Assembly: GCF_030272615.1 (NCBI RefSeq)
Contig: NC_081411.1
Span: forward strand, 152,075,971 to 152,139,970
Direction of reading: 5' to 3'
DNA from: Cryptomeria japonica
Lineage: Eukaryota; Streptophyta; Pinopsida; Cupressales; Cupressaceae
Length of the DNA: 64,000 nucleotides
Shown here: in pieces, positions 55,901-64,000 of the stretch
How the letters are laid out: the number at the start of each line of letters is the position of its first letter
Numbering within the stretch: the stretch's first letter is position 1
The notes under the pieces: model-generated
The model's database searches: none
What the model was told of the DNA's origin: nothing
Seen by the model: the letters and a program-made list of their open reading frames with translations, nothing else
Translations under genes and position numbers: made by a program

Positions 55901-58900
55901 TCTTTTGCATTTGCTTTGACTAATCCTCATATGGCCTATCTTTTGACTAGACTACCAAAACCACTGAGATCCTTTTGGGATTCATGGTGACTGTACACAA
56001 ACCTTTTGTTTTGGTTTTATTAATGTTGCAACCTTTAACTCATTTTTCATTTGATTGTATTTCAATGATTCATTCATTTTGTATCCAACTATGTCTTTGT
56101 GCCACTTAATGTGTTGTCTTTAGCCCTTTTATCTCTGCAACATTCTATCCATCTATTGGAACATTTGCAGTTGTAGACTTCTCATGATTAACAAGTAATT
56201 ACAAAGGGGAACATCTTGCAAGAGTCCACCCATATGGATCTCGTTTGGCCATAGTAATGTTCATTACTATGGTTCTAATCTTCTTTTTACTGTCGTTAAT
56301 GCATATGTATATATTGTGGTCTATTTCCTTCTTTTGGCAGTGCATACATCTGTCATATTCTTCTCCATGAATGTGAATTTTTTCTTGGTATATTATTGAA
56401 ACATCATCAATTACATGCAATAGGACCATACTCTCACTATTTCCTAATTGTCACAAACTACTCTCTTTTACCAAATCCATGCCATGAGTGAACTATTTTC
56501 TATCATACATGTCCTTTTCCCTAATAGGTCTATCTTGACAATGAACTATTTTGAAAGTTTGTACTCATTTATTTCACTGTTATTGTTGCACTGTTATAAT
56601 AGTCAATGGTATTTGTGCTCTTTTCTAATTATTGCAATAGCATTTTTCCTCCTCTTATTGGTTTTTAATCTCTTCATGGTCTTGCTTCTAGGTGAATTTT
56701 TATCAATGCATTCATGACTTTAAAACCTTTACCCCTCTTTGTGTTTTGTTGATCAGGGTTTGTACAAGATGTGTAGGATTTAAAATATTTTCCTAGTGAC
56801 AATCTTGCTATCATTTTATCACTATAGCTAGAATATCTCAAGAAAGAAGTACATTCATTCATGCCATGCATATTTCTAAAAATCATCAATTATTTTAGAA
56901 AATAAAAACATAAACCCTCCCATGTGCATGTAACATCAAGCTTCTCTTTTATGAATGATAGTAAAAGGGATTCAAGAGAAGGAACATACATATATTGAAA
57001 CAATGTAGTGCATGAATTTTGCATGGCTGAACCTAATGATCATCATGCTTCACAACAACTCCTCCTACTAGTTGAAATCCATTCCACATGATGAACAAAA
57101 CCTTTAAAAAACTTGTTGATGCCCTTGAAAATTGTCAAATGTACCTATTGAGCTCTTCCTTCATAGATGAACTGAAGGTATACACATGAAGCATGCATGA
57201 ATCTTCTCCTCAAGCCTCTGTTGGTGATTTGATAAGTCTTGGAAGCCATGAATGATTCTACAAACAAAAGAAAACTCCTAAAGGATGGGGTTTTCTTGAT
57301 AAAACTTAAGCTCTCTTATGTTAAAACCTTAATCTAATTGTGCATACGTGGAAAAGGATTTATGATAAAAGTTCCATGTGACAAGTGCACCTTTAGATCC
57401 TTTACATGTAACATTGAAGACTTACTTTTCCTTTTGAATTTTGGTTCCTTCCAAACCATGCATGGGTGTTTCATCATGAGTAGTATTACTTTGGAGTTTT
57501 TGAGAGACTTTAATACAAACCAATGGACATTCTTGTGTATCTCTATTTTTTAATTTTGCCTTGAAAACACCAAACAAAGGAATGAGAAATAACCTTTTGA
57601 TCTCTTTAATTTTTTTATATCTTTTAAAACCTTTATATTGTACCTAAGACTTGGTGTAAGGCTATTTTGACCAAGAAGTGGAAAAATTGGCAACAATAAT
57701 ATAGAGATTGTAAATTAGTAAATGTGTGTCATTACAACATCAAAATAAATGAAGCACAGATTGACATGAAGCATAAGGAATAATTAATTATGAATTTTTA
57801 ATTGAAGGTAAAGTGTGTGATAATGAAAGAGGAATAAGCAATGAAATGTATATTAAGGATAATAAACCCAAATTATCATATTTGAAACCCTAATATAGGA
57901 GTAAATCTTAAGGGGTGTAATATTTTTTTATATATAGTATATATCATAAATAGTAGTTACAAGAGCTTTGCGTAGAAAAAATGGCCTAAAGGAAAAAACA
58001 CAATATTAACAATCATTACATATAGATATTGTCCCAAATAAAACTATTACATGATAAATCCCAATTAGTGGCTTACTGAGGCATAGAGATAAAACATTAA
58101 AAATTCTTAGGGAAACACATGAAGAAAGTTAAGCATTTAGATTAGTGAGGAAGGGAACTTATTGTAACTCATTCTTTTTGACATTGATGAGACCAACAAA
58201 AAGTAGTATTGTGGGTAGTGGTTGATTAGGAACTATGGTCCTTGGAACATCATCTCATTGTTTTGTACCAATTAGGGGTTGATTTCTATATATTGAGAGT
58301 TGAGTAATTTTATAACCCAACTAGTTAGGTATTAAGGAGGAGATACTTGATGGCATTGCAAACACACTTCACTCTAGGGAATCCTTGGATGTCCTTAGGA
58401 TTAAAGAGTCTACCAATGAGGGTACAACCATTGAAGAGATCATATTTCAATGGTGTGAGAATGTTAAAAATATAAAAAAGGTAAATAATACATTTATAAT
58501 AAATAAATAAGTTCTAGTAATAATAACAAATAACTATAGGATAACAAAAAGAATGTTAAAATAAATTATTAGAATTAAAAATAATAATTAATGACATCAC
58601 TCTTGTTATTACTTGTCCTTATAATAATGGTTAATATTAACTATTAATATTTTCTATAACAAATGAGAATTAAACATTTTTCCGTATTGAAGCCATATTT
58701 ATATTTTGTAAAGTAGAGATGAAATATTTTTTACCTTTAAATTTTTTAAAATTATTTGTTATGATTATTATTAGTCTCAAAGTTTAGATGTTAGGTGCGA
58801 ATAAATAGGCATTGCCAAAAACAATCAAGATAATCTTCAATTAATTGTTACAACTAAAAGAATTTTTTTGAATTAATTTTTTTTTTTTCAAATAATCTTG

Positions 58901-59262
58901 TTAAAAACATTCTAGATTTAATAATTTTTCTATCAAAAATATTAAATAAAACAATATATATTAATATTATTGTTATATAATTTAGTATAATTGATCATAT
59001 CATATATTTAAAATAATCTAATAGCGTAATCTATAAAAAATATATTAAATTATTAAAAAATTCTATTATAATAAATTGTTAATAATCACATTGTAATATC
59101 ATAATATGATAGTTTACTATATAATATATTACAAATCATATAATCTATATATTCTACATGTTATTGTAAGGGAATAAAATATATAAGTGTTCATATACAT
59201 ATACATATACATACATACATGCATATACATATATGTGTGTGTGTAAAATTAAATTTCATATG
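55901..59262. other. Gene-poor AT-rich DNA
   Basis: I find no domain, LTR pair or TSD in 3.3 kb. Short open frames, such as the hydrophobic 89-codon one at 56448-56717, lack any family pattern. A TA-rich region runs from about 58480 to 59160. A CATATA/TACATA microsatellite with a TG run lies at 59195-59245. Confidence 0.5.
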
Positions 59263-60080
59263 AGCATCAACATGAGACAAATACAAGCTCTTTACAAGAA
59301 AACACACTATGGTTTTGAGAGATGTCTGTTCTTGAGAGAATAGATGGAGCTTTGTGGTTTCAAGTTTCTAATTTTCATAAGAGGGCTTGTGATGTTCTTT
59401 CCTTGGTCCTCTTTTGTGATACTTGAGGTGGAGAACCTTCTTACGAGAGTGTCCAAGGCTTAGTTTTCTCTACTTCTTGCTTCCTCTTTTGTTCATCCTA
59501 TTGAGGTGGAGATCGTCTTTAAGGGAGAGGTCAAAAGATGCATTAAGGGGGCTCTTGCTACCTTGTTTCTATACTTTGGTTGCATGGGAGTTGTTGTTGC
59601 CTTCACTCTTTTTATATTTCATTCTCCTATTGAGGTGGAGACCAAGGTGGACTTTGAGGTGATCGATGGGAAAGTATTATTGCATCAGATGAAGGTTATG
59701 AGAGCCTTTTCAAAACCCAATAATCTAGTAAGTTATTATGTAATATCCTTGTATTACTAGAAGTGAAGGTTATGGGAGGCTTGTTAACACCCATTATTAT
59801 GGTTAACGGAGTCTAAAAATTCTCTTTGTTTATGATTGTTAGAGTAGCTTGGCTTGTTTGGCTTTGGCCTTATACTTTTACAACTAGTTCTCTAATGCTT
59901 AGTTTTTGTTGTTAGGTTGTGGGTTAGTTGCTGGTTGCCTATGCTGTATTTTGTTGTAGCATTCTATAAGTGGCTTTTGGATCCCCACAAAATCCAAGGG
60001 TTTCAATTCCCTTCAAAACTCACTACAAAGGGTTTTGGGTCCCCTCAAAACCTATTTTACCCTTGATAAAAAAACTTATG
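59263..60080 (+). repeat. Possible second LINE 3' tail
   Basis: The end reads GGTTTTGGGTCCCCTCAAAA, then CTATTTTACCCTTGATAAAAAAAC. Purine/pyrimidine tracts with GGTCCCC before an AATAAAA-like tail suit plant L1 tails. Upstream, GAGGTGGAGA is repeated at about 59426, 59500 and 59632. Frames at 59423-59760 have no domain. Confidence 0.3.
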
Positions 60081-61365
60081 TAACTTTCAACGATTTTAAG
60101 ATTTGTAGCATTTTTATTTTGACTTATATAATTAGCATGATTTTTTATTTTTTTGGATTGAAGCGTTTGTTAGGTAATGACTAGGTTATCCTTTAATCAA
60201 ATCTTTAAAAGATAAAAAATAGTCTTATACTGTTTTTTTTTCTTTTTCTTTTTCTTTTTTGCATTCTAGAAGATTTGGATTCAATATCACTTAGATGCTT
60301 ACAACATGAACTTTTCCATTAAATTAAGTTGCCTTTAACATGTCCTAGAATGCCGATGTAGTACTAATTCCAAAACAAATAATACTTTAGTACTCTTCAA
60401 TATGTGTCATATCTTATATTTATGTTACAAATGAACTAAGCTAGTACACATATATTATTCAATTTATGGATTGCAAGTGAAACACTTTAGTCTTCAAATC
60501 AATGCATAACTAACCTAGGTTCAAATTTGAGAATAAGTGTTCAAATTTGGATTTGAATTTATAAAGTTTGAGTTTTCTCCACATATATATGACAACTACA
60601 CTAGATTATTTGAAATTAGTTTCCTAGAATGAGCATATGTGGATCAGATAAAGTTTAGTGCATAAATCATGTACTTGTTGCATTTGTCTTTGCATAAAAG
60701 ATAACATATAAAAATAAGTCTATAAAATAAAATACAACATACTATAGGCACATAAAAAATTCTCACTAAATTAAATAAATAATTTACAAAATATATTTAT
60801 TTTACTATTAATTTCATCTATTAGTTAAATAAATATTTTTATCTATTAAATTAATTCATTAGCTTTTTCTACTAATAGTTGAATAAATATTTTAATTGAT
60901 TTAATTAATTCATTAACCTTTTCTTTCTTTAAAAAACAAATAATATTTATTATTTATTTAATTATCTTAACCCCATATTTTTCTTCTATTAATTAAATAC
61001 ATATTTGTTTTACTTAATTAATTTATTATCCTGATAATCCTAACCCTCCATTTTGTTCATATGGATCATAAATCTAAATTGATAGGCATGTGACAAATGT
61101 CCCATTCCTCTTCATTCTCATTGTCTCTCTCCTCTTCACGTGACAACACACCTGCCTAGCTTTTACCTACCACTCAATCTTAACCCTTCATTTCCAATTA
61201 ACTCCTAATTTTAGTCATTCCTTACACCACTCAATCTTATCCCTTTATCAATACCTACTCCTCCATCTTATTGATTCTCTTTTAACTATATGATCATGAT
61301 CGTTTAACCTAATAATCATGACCATTCATCTTTTTAACCTAACATTTCGCTCTCTTAAAATTTTC
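60081..61365. other. AT-rich upstream region of the F-box gene
   Basis: No gene. About 60760-61030 is an AT-rich block of TTAATTAAAT/TAAATAAATATTT words, similar to the start of the Tat LTR and so probably LTR-derived. About 61075-61260 carries C/T-rich words (CACTCAATCTTA twice, 61171 and 61221). Confidence 0.5.
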
Positions 61366-61373
61366 TATAAAAG
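61366..61373 (+). promoter_or_regulatory. TATA box of the F-box gene
   Basis: TATAAAAG, 100 bp before the start codon. Transcription would start about 25-35 bp later, giving a 5' UTR of roughly 75 nt. The leader is rich in TTCTTC, common in plant 5' UTRs. Confidence 0.65.
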
Positions 61374-61472
61374 AGACTTCTTTCCTTTCATTTTCATCCA
61401 TCAATCATCAGTGCACTTGCTATATACAGCTATCCAATCAACTCCTCGCTCTTCTTCTTTTTCTTCGCAGCC

Positions 61473-62588
61473 ATGCCGACTTCATGGAATGATTTGCCCG
61501 AGAAAGTGCAAAATAAGATACTTGCGCGACTGCCACTTACAAGATTCATGAGATTATGCTGTGTGTGCAAACAATGGTGGTCATTGTACCACAATGTTTC
61601 TTTTATAAATCTTCAAGCTACCCTCTCACAAACCACGATAGTAGAAATCAAGAAGAGCTCTACGATTTTGGATGCCCAGGAAATGAATTCCATAGACGGA
61701 GATCAATATTATAAGGAAGTGCAATTACCTTGTCAGATTCAGGTTAGAGATGTGTTAGGTCATGGAGATGGGTTAATTTGTTTTTATTTGAGAGAGAATG
61801 GACACCAGCTTTTGATTTGGAACCCTTTTACAGACCAAAGTAAGACCATAAGAGCTCTGTGTGAGAGAAAAGACATTATCTCAACTGAGATATTCTACGA
61901 CAAAAATTCTTATCGCAATTTCAGATTGATGAACATGCAACTCAACAGGCAAGGAGGAATTGAAACCTGGATCTACAGCTCTATCAAAGATAATTGGCAG
62001 CAAATTTTGGTACCACTGCAAAAAAGCTTAGCAATTTATTCGGTGGGAATTCATTTCTTATACACAACCGTTCCAGATCATAATTTTTTCAGAGTAATCA
62101 CATTTGATATTGAAAAGGAAGAGTGGGTTCCAAGTGGGGTTATTGTGTTGCCCTCGAAACTTTTTATCTTAGGGCAGGATGCTGAAAAACAATTGTTTGT
62201 GGCCACAAAAGTTGCTGAAGATGACTTTTTTCAGATTGGGAAATTTAAGAAAGTGGGAAATTCTTTTGTATTGATGTGGAGTGAAACAACAATACAGCTT
62301 CCTCCATCTGTGCCATCAATTGAATTGGAATACAATGGCAATATGCCTAACCCTAATTCAAATGCAGTGTTTGGGAACTCCAAGTTGTCAATTTGTATAG
62401 GATACAAGCATTCTGCACAAACATTGCGAAATGCCATCGGGATTTACACTGACATAAAAGAAAACCATACTTGGATGTATCGAAAGTACTGGTTATCATA
62501 TGATACACAGAAAAATATTTGGAAGAGTTTGGATAGAGATCCAGAGTCCACAGTATTGCATTTTATACCCACCCTCTTCCAGATTTGA
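61473..62588 (+). CDS. F-box protein, 371 residues, intronless
   Basis: The start ATG has a good context (GCAGCCATGCC), and the frame is open to TGA 62586-62588. The F-box is at residues 3-43 (LPEKVQNKILARLPL and CVCKQWWSLYHNVSFI), which would bind SKP1 in an SCF ubiquitin ligase. The rest fits an F-box-associated region: GLICFYL and LLIWNPFT at about 104-130, IYSSIKDNWQQI at about 167-178, and FRVITFDIEKEEW at about 205-217, resembling irregular kelch-type blades. Length is normal for the family. The last 19 codons lie in the first unit of a repeat array. The substrate is unknown. It is the only host gene here that looks functional. Confidence 0.85.
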   Translation: MPTSWNDLPEKVQNKILARLPLTRFMRLCCVCKQWWSLYHNVSFINLQATLSQTTIVEIKKSSTILDAQEMNSIDGDQYYKEVQLPCQIQVRDVLGHGDGLICFYLRENGHQLLIWNPFTDQSKTIRALCERKDIISTEIFYDKNSYRNFRLMNMQLNRQGGIETWIYSSIKDNWQQILVPLQKSLAIYSVGIHFLYTTVPDHNFFRVITFDIEKEEWVPSGVIVLPSKLFILGQDAEKQLFVATKVAEDDFFQIGKFKKVGNSFVLMWSETTIQLPPSVPSIELEYNGNMPNPNSNAVFGNSKLSICIGYKHSAQTLRNAIGIYTDIKENHTWMYRKYWLSYDTQKNIWKSLDRDPESTVLHFIPTLFQI

Positions 62589-63035
62589 AGTATTGCTGAT
62601 TAGTTGTCAGATTTGAAATATTGTTGATTAGTTGTCAGATTTGATGTATTTGCATATAGATCTAGAGTCTATAGTATTGCATTTTATACCGGCTCTTTTT
62701 TAGATTTGAAATATTGTCAGATTTGGAGTTTTTGGATATAGTTCTAGAGTCTATAGTATTGCATTTTATACCCGCTCTCTTCTAGATTTGAAGTATTGTT
62801 GATTAATTGTCAGATTTGAAGTTTTTGGATATAGTTCTAGAGTCTATAGTATTGCATTTTATACCCGCTCTCCTGTAGATTTGAATTATTGTTTATTAGC
62901 TGTCAGATTTGATGTATTTGGATATAGATCTAGAATCTATAATATTGCAATTTATACCTGCTGGCTTTCAGATTTGAAGTATTATTCCAGATTTGAATGA
63001 TTAATTTCCAGATTTGAAGTATTGTCCATTGTTGT
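62527..63035 (+). repeat. Minisatellite across the F-box stop codon, five units of 82-120 bp
   Basis: Units start with GTTTGGATAGAGATC or GTTTTTGGATATAG-type words at 62527, 62646, 62728, 62821 and 62914. Each contains AGAGTCTATAGTATTGCATT or a close form, then TTTATACC and AGATTTGAA. The first unit holds the last 19 codons and stop of the F-box gene. The rest lie in the 3' flank. Units 3 and 4 are both 93 bp and nearly identical, so the array is a recent expansion. Confidence 0.88.
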
Positions 63036-64000
63036 CTATGGACTAATTCTATCGTTTGGATTCTTGAAGTTAAATGAGAAGTAAGACTACAATAGTTTGG
63101 AATTTTGATTCTTAACTCATTTCCATGGCCTGCACATTCTTTAAAAAAATTGAATAACTTTGAAATCTCATGTGTCACAATTACTATTGATGTTTACCTT
63201 ATCCAATTTCAACCCAGCGTATTTTAATTTTTTAAGCTTGATTGTCAATTATAATTGAATTAAACTGGATTGATGTCATTTATGAAGAGACACCATGATT
63301 ATTATAATTATAATTATAGGCACATCTGCTTGTCTTCTATCAATTTGTTGCATTATACATGGTTCACCTTATCGGATTTGTTCATTATATTATATTTATC
63401 AGTTTCTGCCTACTGGAATTATAGTCAAAACTTTCAATTTTTTTGATCGATAAAAGCATTGCCAGATTAATATATTAATTCATATGGAAGATTGCAGCAT
63501 CAAATCCCATAACCAAGACTTTCAATATATATTACTGCTTTAACCAACCAATCATTATTCAGATTTTTTATTTTCATGTATTACTGCTAGGTTCCAGTAT
63601 AGAAAGGTGCAAGTTTATTAAACTCGAAATATATAAAAATTATTTATCTATGATTTGATTGAGCTAAAGTCGGTGGCAACAGAGGGACGAAGAAAATTTG
63701 CAGATGGTGAGAAGCACATAAATTTTTGGCCACAGCAAGGGATATATTGCAATAGTGAGAAACATTTAATTTTTAGCATAAAACCCATAATTAGATGTGT
63801 CCATTAAATTTTCGATATAAAGTGATGTTTTATATATGTATGTGCAGTTAGCTTTGAAATATTCTATTTTCAAAATTGGATAACTCTGGATTATGTATAA
63901 ACAAAGCCTTTATTAATGTTAATTTTTCTTCTTTCTTGTTTTTGTTTCCTGTAAAAAATATTTAGTGGAGAAGTATATTAATTCATAAAGAATATTTCTT
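63036..64000. other. No gene recognised
   Basis: AT-rich 3' flank of the F-box gene and its array. It has short TATAATTATAATTATA words at about 63301-63318 and no supported open frame (63178-62930, minus strand, is a chance frame). Confidence 0.4.

Noticed and set aside
56448-56717. 89-codon hydrophobic frame that could be a membrane protein
   Set aside because: T-rich AT DNA gives Leu/Phe-rich frames by chance. No family pattern or supporting signals are visible.
59423-59760. Overlapping 79- and 84-codon frames
   Set aside because: They overlap in different frames, contain repeats of GAGGTGGAGA and lead into a LINE-tail-like sequence.

Overview
The window is plant nuclear DNA from a large, repeat-dense genome. 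I infer a gymnosperm, most likely a conifer. The reasons are the AT-rich sequence, the Ty3 Tat/Ogre-type and Ty1/copia LTR elements with 1.5-1.7 kb LTRs, the decayed L1-type LINE with a C-terminal RNase H, and only one apparently functional gene in 64 kb. Nothing bacterial, plastid or viral is visible, and I see no rRNA or tRNA gene.

Layout. Bases 1-9253 hold old repeat debris: an LTR-like fragment, a minus-strand gag relic, then a plus-strand LINE (about 2985-9253). A 344-bp TRIM element (7893-8236) sits in the LINE's zinc-finger region. Bases 9254-48715 are one 39-kb Tat-type Ty3 element bounded by the target-site duplication (TSD) GTATC and broken up by later insertions. Copia-1 (11982-27873, plus strand, TSD CACAT) lies in its leader. 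Inside the Copia-1 reverse transcriptase is a young non-autonomous Tat-like element, here called the LARD (16637-24879, minus strand, TSD ATATG). Copia-2 (30280-38008, minus strand, TSD ACCAT) splits the Tat gag. A solo copia LTR (44457-45238) splits the end of the Tat integrase. The nesting order is therefore LINE, then Tat, then Copia-1, then LARD, with Copia-2, the solo LTR and the TRIM as side insertions.

Bases 48721-60080 hold a degenerate gene relic of unknown function, LINE-tail-like sequence, an orphan primer-binding site with an LTR, and a mosaic of Tat-related LTR pieces with a 21-bp minisatellite. Bases 61366-63035 hold the one intact-looking host gene: an intronless F-box protein of 371 residues with a TATA box. 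A minisatellite begins inside its last codons and runs through the 3' flank.

How the parts relate. Copia-1 and Copia-2 are siblings of one family. The LARD shares its primer-binding site and its protease/G-patch-like region with the Tat element, so it is probably mobilised in trans by Tat-type proteins. Its LTRs differ by only about 18 substitutions by eye, and its single long ORF is open. It is the most recent insertion and the most unusual object in the window.
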